A stretch of 64,000 nt of DNA from contig DDVW01000051.1 in assembly GCA_002345545.1 (NCBI GenBank), positions 20,005 through 84,004 on the forward strand. Reading direction: 5' to 3'. Both the position numbers and the translations under genes were made by a program. Source of the DNA: Stenotrophomonas sp. UBA2302 (GTDB lineage Bacteria > Pseudomonadota > Gammaproteobacteria > Xanthomonadales > Xanthomonadaceae). Positions 10,098-19,580 of this stretch are shown piece after piece. A model generated the notes under the pieces. The model saw nothing but the letters and a program-made list of their open reading frames with translations, made no database searches and was not told the DNA's origin. Positions within the stretch are counted from its first letter, which is position 1, and each line of letters starts with the position of its first letter.

Positions 10098-10712
10098 TCA
10101 GGGCTCGCTGCCCCAGGGCGCGGGCGGCAACGCGACCGGCGTGGTGAGATCGAACTCCACCTGGAACAGGCGCCCGCCCGGACGCGAGAGTTCATAGACG
10201 AAGCGCTTGCCCGCCTCCAGCTCCATCGCCCAGGTGTTGTCCAGCGAAGCGGACAGACCCTCGCGCTGGAACAGCGCCACCGACTCGACATCCACCGGGA
10301 AGCTCTGCCGCTGCACGCTGCCGGCATCGCGGGTGTCGCCACCGTACATGGTGGTGGCATCCGGCGTTCCATCCTCATGGCGATGGTCATGCTTGAGCCG
10401 CAATCCGGCGGCGGTGCGGATCAGCACCCAGGTGCGTGAATGGTCATCGCCAACGTGAAACGGAACGCGCAGCTCCTGCGTGGGCCTGTCACAGCCGCGC
10501 ACGTGCATCACCAGCGCCTTGCCCTCGAAGGCGTCCGGCGTGGCGGAGGCCGGCTGGTTGGCCACCACGCGGCCGGCAAAGGCCTGCCCGCAATGCGTGG
10601 CCAGCGCCGCCATGAACCCGTCGGCCGGCGCCTGTGCCTGCACGGTGGTGGAAACACAGGCGACTGCGGTCAGCAGCGCCCACGGAAGAACCTGGAGTGA
10701 TTTGATCTGCAT
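10098..10712 (-). CDS. Putative secreted protein of unknown function
   Basis: A 204-residue protein with a signal peptide (WALLTAVACVSTTVQAQA, cleavage near residue 27). The mature part has a pair of Cys (HCGQAF and RGCDRP), a histidine-rich stretch (LKHDHRHEDG) and a C-terminal beta-rich region. I recognise no named domain or catalytic motif. It is convergent with the DUF3011 gene and follows the ABC-F gene on the same strand with a 141-bp gap, so it may have its own promoter. Export to the periplasm is the only supported inference. Confidence 0.7.
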   Translation of the reverse strand: MQIKSLQVLPWALLTAVACVSTTVQAQAPADGFMAALATHCGQAFAGRVVANQPASATPDAFEGKALVMHVRGCDRPTQELRVPFHVGDDHSRTWVLIRTAAGLRLKHDHRHEDGTPDATTMYGGDTRDAGSVQRQSFPVDVESVALFQREGLSASLDNTWAMELEAGKRFVYELSRPGGRLFQVEFDLTTPVALPPAPWGSEP

Positions 10713-10853
10713 CAGCCGACCCTAGCCGCTGGCTTCAAGCAGGACAAGCCATACGCGCGCATCACCACTGCCGGTGCCTGGCCATTGCACCGGCAGCAAC
10801 CGCCACCCCGAGCACGCCGTAACAACGGAAGAAAGCATCTCCGCTGCCCGGAC

Positions 10854-12731
10854 TCAATCGTCCAGCAACTCCATCCACGCCGCTTCGGCCTGTTCCAGCT
10901 GCTGCGCCAGCACGTCACGCTCGCCACCGAGCCGGGTCATCTTGGCCGCGTCGGCGTAGTTGGCCGGATCGGCCAGTTGCCCATCGATGTCAGCCAGCGC
11001 CACGCCCAACTGTTCCACTTTCTTTTCCGCCGCTTCCAGTTTGTGTGGATTGACCGGCTTCTTCGTCGTTGCCGGCTTGGCGGGGGCCACCGGAGCCGCC
11101 GGCACGGGGGCTTCGGGTTTTTCGACGCGGTCGGCCTTGCTGCGCGCGCCCTGCGCGCTGGCACGGGTACGCAGCCACTGCGCGTATTCGTCCAGATCAC
11201 CATCAAACGGCTCGACCACGCCATCGGCCACACGCCAGAAGGTGTCGCAGACCAGACCGATCAGGTGGCGGTCATGGCTGACCATCACGATGGCGCCTTC
11301 GAACAGCGCCAAGGCCTCGGCCAGCGCCTCGCGCATTTCCAAGTCGAGGTGGTTGGTCGGTTCGTCCAGCAGCAGCACGTTGGGCTGCTGCCAGGCGATC
11401 AGCGACAGCGCCAGACGCGCGCGCTCGCCACCGGAGAAGCCGTCCACCGGCTCGAACGCGCGATCGCCCGGGAAATTCCACTTGCCGAGGAAGTCGCGGA
11501 AGCTCTGGTTGACGCCATTGGGGTCCAGATCGCGGAAGTGGTCCATCGGCGTGGCGCCTTCGCGCAGCGACTCCACCGTGTGCTGGGCGAAATAGCCGAT
11601 CTGCAGGTCCGGGTGCGCCATGCGCTCACCGGCCAGCAGCGGCAACTCGCCGACCAGCGATTTGACCAGCGTGGTCTTGCCCGCACCGTTGGGGCCGAGC
11701 AGACCCACGCGCTGGCCCGCCTCCAGACCGAAACCCACGTTGTCCAGGATCACCGCATCGGCACCGTAACCGGCGGTCGCATCGTTGAGGCGGATCAGCG
11801 AGAACGGCAGCTTGGCCGGTGGCGAAAATTCGATGCGGAACTCGCGCTCGGCACGCACCGCCTCGGTACCGCTCATCTTGGCCAGTCGCTTGATCCGGCT
11901 CTGCGCCTGGGTGGCCTTGGAGGCCTGCGCCTTGAAGCGGTCGATGAAGCTCTGTAGATGCGCGCGCTCGGCCTGCTCCTTGTCGTGCGCGATCTGCTGC
12001 TGGCGCAGGTGCTCGGCACGCTGGCGCTCGAAATCGGTGTAGCCGCCCGGATACAGCTTGGCGGTGCCGCCGTGCAGGTGCAGGGTGTGGGTGGCGACGT
12101 TGTCCAGGAATTCGCGGTCGTGCGAGATCAACAGCAGCGTGCCCGGATACTTGAGCAGCCACTGTTCCAGCCAGTACACCGCGTCCAGATCCAGGTGGTT
12201 GGTCGGCTCGTCCAGCAGCAGCAGGTCGCTGGGCATCATCAGCGCGCGGGCCAGGTTCAGGCGCGCGCGCCAGCCACCGGAGAACGCGGCCACCGGCCGG
12301 CTGTGGGTATCGGCCGGGAAACCCAGGCCGTGCAGCAGCTTGCCGGCGCGCGCCTCGGCGTCATAGGCGCCCAATTCGGCCATCTTCTGGTGGGCGTCGG
12401 CCACCGCTTCCCAGTCCTCGCGCGCGGTCGCAGCAGCTTCTTCGGCCAGCACCGCGGCCACCACATCATCGCCACCGAGCACGTAGTCGATGGCGCGATC
12501 GGGCAGCGCCGGGGTTTCCTGGGCCACGTCGGCGATGCGGATCTTGCCGGGCAGCGACACATCTCCCTTGTCCGCCTCCAGCTCGCCGCGCACGGCGGCA
12601 AACAGACTGGACTTGCCCGCGCCATTGCGGCCCACCACACCAACGCGGTAGCCGGCATGCAGGGTGAGGTCGACATTGGACAGCAGCAGGCGTTCGCCCC
12701 GGCGCAGGGCGAAATTACGAAGGGAAATCAT
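10854..12731 (-). CDS. ABC-F family ATPase, YheS-like
   Basis: A 625-residue protein with two ATP-binding cassettes and no membrane segments, which defines the ABC-F class of ribosome-associated translation factors. Domain 1 has Walker A GRNGAGKSS and signature SGGWRARLNLARAL; domain 2 has GPNGAGKTT and signature SGGERARLALSL. Each has an LLLDEPTNHLDL Walker B. The charged interdomain linker and a C-terminal coiled-coil (EAAEKKVEQLGVALADID) are present. The start MISLRNFALRRGERLLL and the phrase VAQETPALP point to the YheS branch rather than Uup or EttA. The frame is open 45 bp further upstream, but the start at 12731 matches the family. Confidence 0.9.
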   Translation of the reverse strand: MISLRNFALRRGERLLLSNVDLTLHAGYRVGVVGRNGAGKSSLFAAVRGELEADKGDVSLPGKIRIADVAQETPALPDRAIDYVLGGDDVVAAVLAEEAAATAREDWEAVADAHQKMAELGAYDAEARAGKLLHGLGFPADTHSRPVAAFSGGWRARLNLARALMMPSDLLLLDEPTNHLDLDAVYWLEQWLLKYPGTLLLISHDREFLDNVATHTLHLHGGTAKLYPGGYTDFERQRAEHLRQQQIAHDKEQAERAHLQSFIDRFKAQASKATQAQSRIKRLAKMSGTEAVRAEREFRIEFSPPAKLPFSLIRLNDATAGYGADAVILDNVGFGLEAGQRVGLLGPNGAGKTTLVKSLVGELPLLAGERMAHPDLQIGYFAQHTVESLREGATPMDHFRDLDPNGVNQSFRDFLGKWNFPGDRAFEPVDGFSGGERARLALSLIAWQQPNVLLLDEPTNHLDLEMREALAEALALFEGAIVMVSHDRHLIGLVCDTFWRVADGVVEPFDGDLDEYAQWLRTRASAQGARSKADRVEKPEAPVPAAPVAPAKPATTKKPVNPHKLEAAEKKVEQLGVALADIDGQLADPANYADAAKMTRLGGERDVLAQQLEQAEAAWMELLDD

Positions 12732-13036
12732 GAATAGGTCCGTTATAACGAAACGGAATGTGCATGTGAGCAGCATTCCTGCGACGCGATTCTAACGGCA
12801 ACCAATACTGGACTCACCTTCTGCCGCTGCACAAAACGTCAAACCGTTCCGTCCAGCAACGCAGATCGCCACGTGCCACCGGACACCGGTTGAATTGAAA
12901 AATGCTTTCAAAAGCAACGATTTAGAGGACGACCCGGATTTGACACGAGGTAAAAATTCCATTAATCCGTAATGGCGCACCGCATCAATACCGACCTGTC
13001 ACCGGTGTGCCATTTCATTACCGGAGCTGCAATCTG
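12732..13036 (+). promoter_or_regulatory. divergent promoter region of ABC-F and TonB-receptor genes
   Basis: This 305-bp gap contains no gene. A near-consensus -35 TTGACA lies at 12940-12945, followed after 17 bp by TAATCC at 12963-12968, placing a start of transcription about 60 bp before the receptor ATG. A 14-bp palindrome, TGCTTT-CA-AAAGCA (12903-12916), sits just upstream of the -35 and could be a regulator site. A GGAG ribosome site precedes the ATG at 13037. Confidence 0.5.
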
Positions 13037-15415
13037 ATGAACCGCACGTCCAGTACCCTTGCTCTCGCCATTGCCGCCGCCTTGGCCGCCCCGGCCGGGT
13101 CCGCCCTTGCCCAGTCCAGCGCCACCACCCTGGACACCGTGATCGTCACCGGCACCCGCGTGGCCGATCGCACCGTGGCCGAGTCGCAGTCGCCGATCGA
13201 CATCATCACCCCGGAAGCACTGACCGCGACCGGCACCACCGAGCTGGCCACCGCGCTGGCGCGCGCCCTGCCCTCGCTGAACTTCCCGCGCCCGGCGCTG
13301 GTGGACGGCACCAGCGCGATCCGTCCGGCGCAGCTGCGCGGCCTGTCGCCGGACCAGGTGCTGGTGCTGGTCAACGGCAAGCGCCGCCATGCCTCCTCGC
13401 TGCTCAACCTCAATGGCTCCATCGGCCGCGGCTCGGCCCCGGTGGATCTGAACACCATCCCGGTGGCGGCCATCGCCCGCGTGGAAGTGCTGCGTGACGG
13501 CGCCTCGGCCCAGTACGGTTCCGACGCCATCGCCGGCGTGGTCAACGTGGTGCTCAAGGGTGCCGAGCACGGGGGCAGCCTGGCTGCCAACGTCGGCCAG
13601 TATTCGGCCGGTGACGGCAAGCAGCACCAGCTATCCGGCGATACCGGTGTTGCCCTGGGCGAACGCGGCTTCCTGCACGTGGCCGGGCAGCTCAGCCAGC
13701 AGGACCTGACCAACCGCGCGCGCCCGTTCGCCGGCACCCCGGGCCCGACCCAGCCGGCGCTCGGCCAGAAGGCCTTCGTGATCGGCGAGCCGGACACCGA
13801 CTTCTCGGCCATTTCGCTCAACAGCGAAGTGGCGCTGAGCGACAGCATCACCGCCTATGCGTTCAGCGCACTGAGTAACCGCGACATCACCTCGTTCGCG
13901 TTCTTCCGCGCACCGGGCAATCCCACCCAGAACATCCCGTCGATCTATCCGGACGGCTTCCTGCCGCAGATCAACAACGTCTCCAAGGACCGCTCGCTGG
14001 TGGCCGGTCTGCGCGGTGAAACCGGCAACGGCTGGCGCTGGGATGCGAGCTACAACTACGGCTACAACCACCTCGAGTTCTATACCCGCAACACCCTCAA
14101 TGCCAGCATCGGCGCCAGCTCGCCGACCTCGTTCTACGACGGTGCGCTGGAAACCACGCAGAACATCGTCAACCTCGATGCCAGCAAGTCGCTGGACTGG
14201 GGCTTGGCCTACCCGGTGACGCTGTCGGTGGGCGTGGAAGCGCGCAACGAGAAGTGGAACCAGTCGCCCGGCGTGGAAGGCTCCTACAGCCAGCCCGACC
14301 TCGGCAAGCCCGGCGGCGCGCAGGGGTTCGGCGGTTTCGCTCCCAGTGTCTCGGGCCACTACTCGCGTGACAGCTATGCCGCCCACCTCGGCCTGGAAGC
14401 CGACCTGACCGAGCGTCTGTCCGCCGGCGCGGCCGCCCGCTACGAGGATTACGACGACTTCGGCAGCCAGCTGTCGGGCAAGCTGTCCGGCCGCTTCGCC
14501 TTCACCGACGCGGTGGCACTGCGCGGCACGGTGTCCAGTGGTTTCCGCGCGCCGTCGCTGGCCCAGCAGAATTTCCAGACCATCAGCACCACCTACCTGG
14601 CCGGTATTTCCACGCCGTTTGAGATCCGCACCTTCCCGGCCTCCAGCGCGGTGGCCAAGGCCTTCGGTGCCGAAGACCTGAAGCCGGAAGAGTCGCTGTC
14701 CTACAGCCTGGGCCTGGTGCTGCAGCCGGTGGACGCGCTGTACGTCACCGTCGATGCCTACCAGATCGACGTGGACGACCGCATCGTGCTGTCCTCCAAT
14801 CTCACCGGCAACGGCGTGCGCGCCCTGCTCGAAGCCCAGGGCATCTACGGCGTCAACGGCGGCCGCTACTTCACCAACGCCATCGACACCCGTACCCGCG
14901 GCGTGGATGTGGTCGGCAGCTACCGCTTCGATCTGGACAGCGGCAGCTTCAACCTGACCACCGGCTACAACTACTCCAAGACCGAGGTGCAGCGCATCGC
15001 CCCCAACCCGGCCGCGCTGCAGAGCAACGGTCTGAACCTGGAGCGTATCGATCGCACCGAACGTGGGCGCATTGAGGAAGGCTTCCCGCGCAGCAAGTTC
15101 CTCGCCTCCGGCACCTGGAACTTCGCGCACTGGGACTTCTCGCTCGGCGCCACCCGCTATGGCAGCGTCACCACCCGCACCAGCTCGCCGGTCAACGACC
15201 AGACCTACGGCGCCAAGTGGGTGGTGGATGCCTCGGCAAGCTACAAGCCCTCGCAGAACTGGACCCTCACCGTGGGCGCGGACAACCTGCTCAACGAGTA
15301 CCCGGACGAGAACAGCTTCGCCAACTCGACCAACGGCCAGTTCCCGTACAGCAACCTGTCGCCGTTCGGCTTCAACGGTGCCTACGCCTACGGCCGCATC
15401 AGCTACAAGTGGTAA
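13037..15415 (+). CDS. TonB-dependent outer-membrane receptor
   Basis: A 792-residue TonB-dependent receptor. A signal peptide (about residues 1-26) is followed by a TonB-box-like TLDTVIVTGTRV, the plug domain (RVEVLRDGASAQYGSDAIAGVVNVVLK) and a beta-barrel ending in the aromatic residue of RISYKW, the sorting signal for outer-membrane insertion. The receptor should take up a substrate such as a siderophore, vitamin or oligosaccharide using energy from TonB-ExbBD; sequence alone does not identify the ligand. The start at 13037 drops ten residues from the longest frame and gives a good signal sequence. It is monocistronic, with a strong terminator after it. Confidence 0.92.
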   Translation: MNRTSSTLALAIAAALAAPAGSALAQSSATTLDTVIVTGTRVADRTVAESQSPIDIITPEALTATGTTELATALARALPSLNFPRPALVDGTSAIRPAQLRGLSPDQVLVLVNGKRRHASSLLNLNGSIGRGSAPVDLNTIPVAAIARVEVLRDGASAQYGSDAIAGVVNVVLKGAEHGGSLAANVGQYSAGDGKQHQLSGDTGVALGERGFLHVAGQLSQQDLTNRARPFAGTPGPTQPALGQKAFVIGEPDTDFSAISLNSEVALSDSITAYAFSALSNRDITSFAFFRAPGNPTQNIPSIYPDGFLPQINNVSKDRSLVAGLRGETGNGWRWDASYNYGYNHLEFYTRNTLNASIGASSPTSFYDGALETTQNIVNLDASKSLDWGLAYPVTLSVGVEARNEKWNQSPGVEGSYSQPDLGKPGGAQGFGGFAPSVSGHYSRDSYAAHLGLEADLTERLSAGAAARYEDYDDFGSQLSGKLSGRFAFTDAVALRGTVSSGFRAPSLAQQNFQTISTTYLAGISTPFEIRTFPASSAVAKAFGAEDLKPEESLSYSLGLVLQPVDALYVTVDAYQIDVDDRIVLSSNLTGNGVRALLEAQGIYGVNGGRYFTNAIDTRTRGVDVVGSYRFDLDSGSFNLTTGYNYSKTEVQRIAPNPAALQSNGLNLERIDRTERGRIEEGFPRSKFLASGTWNFAHWDFSLGATRYGSVTTRTSSPVNDQTYGAKWVVDASASYKPSQNWTLTVGADNLLNEYPDENSFANSTNGQFPYSNLSPFGFNGAYAYGRISYKW

Positions 15416-15437
15416 GCCGGTACTGGACCTGCTGAAG

Positions 15438-15469
15438 AAAACCGCCCCGGGAAACCGGGGCGGTTTTTT
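15438..15469 (+). terminator. rho-independent terminator after TonB receptor
   Basis: A 13-bp perfect stem, AAAACCGCCCCGG paired with CCGGGGCGGTTTT around GAAA, is followed by more T residues. It starts 22 bp after the receptor stop and is also symmetrical enough to work from the other strand. Confidence 0.93.
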
Positions 15470-15625
15470 GTTCTCCCGGCAACCGGGTGGAAACCTTCCT
15501 GGCGCATTGCCTGCGTGCGGATACGGCAACGCCGCACCGTCCGCACGCACAGCCGCTCTGGAAGACACAGGTGAAGGCTCCGCCGCCCGGATTACACGCC
15601 TCCAGCAGACACACCTGGGCGCATG

Positions 15626-15654
15626 AAAAAAGGGTGGGCCTTGCGGCCCACCCT
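15626..15654 (-). terminator. rho-independent terminator for the minus-strand TonB receptor
   Basis: On the minus strand AGGGTGGGCC pairs with GGCCCACCCT around GCAA and is followed by a run of six T. It begins about 29 bp past the stop codon of the receptor gene at 15683-18517. Confidence 0.9.
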
Positions 15655-15682
15655 TCGTCTTGCATCACAGCAGTTCGATGGA

Positions 15683-18517
15683 TCAGAACTTCTGGGTGTA
15701 CTTCATATAGATGAAGCGACCGACATCGAAGCCACCGTAGTAGGCGAAGTCGCTGTTCGGTGCCGAGTACTGCAGCGCGCCGCGGTGGTTGAACACGTTG
15801 TTCGCACCGATGGCAACGGTGGCATTCCACGGTGCCTTGTAGCTGACCTGCAGGTCGTGGAAGGTGTTGGAACCAGTGCTGCGCAGCGGCTCCCACTCAC
15901 CGTTGGCATAACGGTCGGCCAGATCACACCAGCCATCAGCCAGGCTGATGCAGCTTTCCTTCATGCCCGAGTAGTAGCGCGCGGTGTAGTTCACACCGAA
16001 GTCGCCGTACTCCCAGTTCACGCCGAGGTTCGAACGTACGCGGAAGATGCCCGGTGCACCGACGTTGCCGATGATGATCTTCTCGCCGGCATTGTTCTGG
16101 CCGACTTCATCGTACTTGGCGGTGTAGGTGGTCTGCCAATCCAGCGAGATCTGGCCGATGGCCAGTTCCGGCAGGCGGTACTTCACACCCAGGTCGTAGC
16201 CTTCGGTTTCCATCTGACCGAGGTTGGTCAGGCCGTAGAACATCTCGGTGATGTGGCCGTCGGCCGCACGCACGACGCCCGCGCAACGGCTGCTGTCACC
16301 CAGCACGTAGCAGTCGCGCAGAATGCGGTTGACGCTGTCGGAGATGATCATGTCCTTGATCTGGTAGTTGTACCAGTCAAGCGAGATGTCCAGACCCTGC
16401 ACCCAGCGCGGGCTCCACACCAGACCGACGGTCTTGCTGGTGGAGGTTTCCGGCTTCAGGTTCGGGTTGGAACCGGAAATGAACTGGTCCGGCGTCTGGC
16501 ACGGCCAGGTGGTGCACGGCTCCAGGCCCTGACCCAGCTGCACGTAGTCCGGTGCCACACCCGCGGCGGTGCAGGCGGCATTGCCGGCAACACTGCCTGC
16601 CACGCCGACCGAGCACGGATCGGTGTACTTCTCGAAGCTGGCACCGACGCCACCGTACATGTTGTCGATCGACGGCGCGCGGAAGCCTTCAGCGTAGGTG
16701 CCGCGGACCAGCAGCTCATCCAGCGGACGCCAGGTGATGCCGAACTTGCCGTTCACGGTGTCGCCGAAGTTGCTGTAGTCCGAGTAACGGCCGGCAACGT
16801 TGACGGTCAGTTCCTTGGCGAAGGCCATGTCGGCCAGCACCGGGATGTTCAGTTCGAGATAGACCTCGTCCAGCTCGTATTTGCCGTTGGTGGTGCTCTG
16901 GCCCAGACCGGTGTATTCGCCCGACTGCATGAACGCGTCCGGCACATAACGGGCTTCTTCCTCACGGTGCTCGACACCGACGGCAAAGCCGAGATCACCC
17001 GCCGGCAGGGTCACGATGGAACCGGCCAAGTCAGCGGTGAACGAGGTGGTCTTGGACACACCGGTGGTGGTGAAGGTCGGGAACAGGAATTCCTGCAGAT
17101 CCTTGTCGGCCAGCGAACCCGGGCCAGCCACGCCGATCGGCAGCAGCGGGTTCCAGGCAAGGCAACCGGCGATCGGGTCATCCTTGGTGCCGCAACGGGC
17201 AATGCCGTTGTCGTCGATGAACGACTCGCCCAGCGCCTGACGCGCAGCGATCAGGCTCATGTCGCCGTGATTGCTCTTGATCGACTCGTTGCGGTTGAAC
17301 AGCGCGCCGACGTTCCAGTCGAACGACTTGCCGGCGAAATCGAAGAAGCCGCTGACCGACGGCGCGAAGCGCAGGGTCTTCAGCTGGCTCTGGGTGGTAC
17401 GCGGCACTTCGGACAGACGGCGACGGAAGTGGAGCTCTTCGCCGATCGGGTTGAATGCCGAGTCAGCGGACATCGGAGTATCGAACGCCTGCGACTGGTA
17501 CGGATAGCCGGCGATCTGCTGGTCCGTATTGCGCTCGTTGTACAGGATGTCGGCGTTGAACGAGATGCTGTCGGTGAAATCGTAGGTGCCGTTGATGTAG
17601 ACCGACTTGCGCTCGATACCGGTCTGCAGGCTCATTTCCTGGTTGGCGTTGGTGTACTCGCCCTGGGTGATCGGGTGGTAATCGGCGATGTTCTTCGGGT
17701 CGCCACCTTCGTTCAGGGTGCACCATGCATCGGCGCCGCCCGGACCACACGGACCGAGCCAGCTGCCCTTGTTGGTCAGCGCGCTCCAGTCACCCGGGGT
17801 CGAGTTCGGGCCCTTGCCACCGTCGCGCGAGAACCAGCGGTCCTTCGCCATCACCGGGTCCTGCTTGGAGTACTCGGCCGACAGGGTCAGGCTGCCACGC
17901 TCACCGGCGGCGCCCATGGTGAAGGAGTACTGCTCCAGGTCGCCATCGCCTTCGCCGTACTGGCCGATGTAGACGTTGGCTTCGGCACCGTCGAAGTTCT
18001 TGCGGGTGATCACGTTGACCACGCCGGCAATGGCGTCGGAACCGTAGATGGCCGAGGCGCCGTCCTTCAGGACTTCAATGCGCTCGATGGCCGACATCGG
18101 GATCTGGCTCAGATCCTGGTAGCCACCCGAGGTGGCGCCCAGGCGCTTGCCGTTCATCAGCACCAGGGTGCGGTTGGCGCCCAGGTTGCGGATGTCGATG
18201 TAGTAACCACCCACGTTCTCGCCCGAAGCCAGCGATTCCGAACGCGAGATGGCCGGCGAACCGGCCGAGGTCATGTTCTGCAGCACGTCGGCAACCGAGG
18301 TGAAGCCCTGCTTTTCCAGGTTCTCACGGCTCAGCGTCAGGATCGGCTGCTGGGTCTCCATGTTGGCGCCGCGGATGCGCGAGCCGGTGACTTCCAGACG
18401 GTCCAGGGTGGTGGCGCCGGCGGTGGTGTCCTGCGCCGAGGCAAATGCCGGGGTCAGCGCAATGGCGATGCCGGCCGGGAGCAAGCCCAACCGCACAGCG
18501 GGAGTACGAAAATTCAT
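15683..18517 (-). CDS. TonB-dependent outer-membrane receptor, large
   Basis: A 944-residue TonB-dependent receptor. It has a signal peptide ending near AFASAQ, a TonB-box-like LDRLEVTGSRIRG, a plug domain with RIEVLKDGASAIYGSDAIAGVVNV, and a barrel with a terminal Phe (KYTQKF). The length and the RGANMETQQPI type N-terminus are like the Oar/peptide- or carbohydrate-type receptors that are numerous in Xanthomonadaceae, but the ligand is not readable. The ATG at 18517 has a GGAGAG ribosome site; a TTG directly upstream is not needed. The AraC-type gene 66 bp upstream on the same strand is a likely regulator. Confidence 0.92.
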   Translation of the reverse strand: MNFRTPAVRLGLLPAGIAIALTPAFASAQDTTAGATTLDRLEVTGSRIRGANMETQQPILTLSRENLEKQGFTSVADVLQNMTSAGSPAISRSESLASGENVGGYYIDIRNLGANRTLVLMNGKRLGATSGGYQDLSQIPMSAIERIEVLKDGASAIYGSDAIAGVVNVITRKNFDGAEANVYIGQYGEGDGDLEQYSFTMGAAGERGSLTLSAEYSKQDPVMAKDRWFSRDGGKGPNSTPGDWSALTNKGSWLGPCGPGGADAWCTLNEGGDPKNIADYHPITQGEYTNANQEMSLQTGIERKSVYINGTYDFTDSISFNADILYNERNTDQQIAGYPYQSQAFDTPMSADSAFNPIGEELHFRRRLSEVPRTTQSQLKTLRFAPSVSGFFDFAGKSFDWNVGALFNRNESIKSNHGDMSLIAARQALGESFIDDNGIARCGTKDDPIAGCLAWNPLLPIGVAGPGSLADKDLQEFLFPTFTTTGVSKTTSFTADLAGSIVTLPAGDLGFAVGVEHREEEARYVPDAFMQSGEYTGLGQSTTNGKYELDEVYLELNIPVLADMAFAKELTVNVAGRYSDYSNFGDTVNGKFGITWRPLDELLVRGTYAEGFRAPSIDNMYGGVGASFEKYTDPCSVGVAGSVAGNAACTAAGVAPDYVQLGQGLEPCTTWPCQTPDQFISGSNPNLKPETSTSKTVGLVWSPRWVQGLDISLDWYNYQIKDMIISDSVNRILRDCYVLGDSSRCAGVVRAADGHITEMFYGLTNLGQMETEGYDLGVKYRLPELAIGQISLDWQTTYTAKYDEVGQNNAGEKIIIGNVGAPGIFRVRSNLGVNWEYGDFGVNYTARYYSGMKESCISLADGWCDLADRYANGEWEPLRSTGSNTFHDLQVSYKAPWNATVAIGANNVFNHRGALQYSAPNSDFAYYGGFDVGRFIYMKYTQKF

Positions 18518-18583
18518 CAATCTCTCCGATTACGTTAGTGGTGCGTTAAACACCCCTGAACGTTACGTTTGCGCCGCATCGAT

Positions 18584-19477
18584 TCATTTGCGCGAAGCCA
18601 CCGGAAACTTTGCCGACTGTGGCGGGAGTATTTCCGCGGCCTCGCGGTAGCGGCTGGCCGAGGTGCCATAGCGGGAACGGAAAGCCCGGGCGAAGCTGCA
18701 GCAGTTGTCAAAGCCGCTGGCCGAGGCGACCTCGCCGATCATCATGTCGGTATCGCGCAGCAGCATCGCCGCACGCTCCAGCCGCAGGCGTGCAGCCAAT
18801 GCCTGCGGACTCTCCTCGTACAGGCTCTGGAAGGTCTTGGACAGGTACCAGCTGGAGAAATTGGTCAGCTCGGCCAGTTCGCTGATACGCACCACCCGGT
18901 GGCTGTTGCCTTCCAGGTACATGCGCGCCCGCTGCATGCGCCCGAACACCTGGCGCTTGCGCAGACGTGACCGCCCGGGGCAACGCTGCACGCCGCCGGA
19001 CAGCTCGCGCTGCAACGAGGCGATGTGCAGCAACAGCGGCCGCAGGTGATGGATGCTGGTGCCCGGGCCCTGCGCCTCACGCCACAGGCGCAGCGCCAGC
19101 CGAGCCTCGGCATGGCTCATGCGGCCGCGACCGGTGTAGACACTGCAGTCGGCCAGCGTGCCCAGCAGTCGCAGCGCATCGTTGTCCAGCGCCACACCGA
19201 TGCAGACGCCATCGCGGCCCGCCTGGATCAGCGGCCGTGATTCTTTTTCGAACGCGATCCACTCGCGCTGGTGCAACCGGAACTTGCCTTCCTTGGATTC
19301 CACCCAGGCACTGCCACGCAGCTGTATCCATGCCGTGAACACCGCGCCGGAGGTCTGCAGGCTGCCCAGCCGCGCCACCCCCACGCAGTAGGGACGCCCG
19401 TCTTCTTCAAACTGCTTGTCGAACGTAACCGACTGGCCGCGATCGACCCAGGTCATCTGCCGCATGTGACACACCAT
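18584..19477 (-). CDS. AraC-family transcriptional regulator
   Basis: A 297-residue regulator. The C-terminal ~100 residues contain the double helix-turn-helix of the AraC/XylS family: helix pair 1 in RISELAELTNFSSWYLSKTFQ and helix pair 2 in MIGEVASASGFDNCCSFARAFRSRYG. The N-terminal ~170 residues form a probable ligand-binding or dimerisation domain of the cupin-like type, with no clear ligand clue. It lies immediately upstream of the large TonB receptor on the same strand, which suggests that it controls uptake of that receptor's substrate. An alternative start is the ATG four codons downstream. Confidence 0.88.
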   Translation of the reverse strand: MVCHMRQMTWVDRGQSVTFDKQFEEDGRPYCVGVARLGSLQTSGAVFTAWIQLRGSAWVESKEGKFRLHQREWIAFEKESRPLIQAGRDGVCIGVALDNDALRLLGTLADCSVYTGRGRMSHAEARLALRLWREAQGPGTSIHHLRPLLLHIASLQRELSGGVQRCPGRSRLRKRQVFGRMQRARMYLEGNSHRVVRISELAELTNFSSWYLSKTFQSLYEESPQALAARLRLERAAMLLRDTDMMIGEVASASGFDNCCSFARAFRSRYGTSASRYREAAEILPPQSAKFPVASRK

Positions 19478-19580
19478 CTTTTGCCATCAATGGCCGATGG
19501 TTTTGCCAACTCTGGCGCGAAGCGTCAGGACGGTGCGGCGATATTGCTCCGAAATATTGCCGAACCCGCTTCCGAAAGAA

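Noticed and set aside
13631..15568. 645-codon minus-strand frame opposite the first TonB receptor
   Set aside because: It reads through the strong terminator at 15438-15469 and has no recognisable domain.
15623..18538. 971-codon plus-strand frame opposite the large TonB receptor
   Set aside because: The minus-strand frame has a signal peptide, plug and barrel motifs; the plus frame shows no family features.
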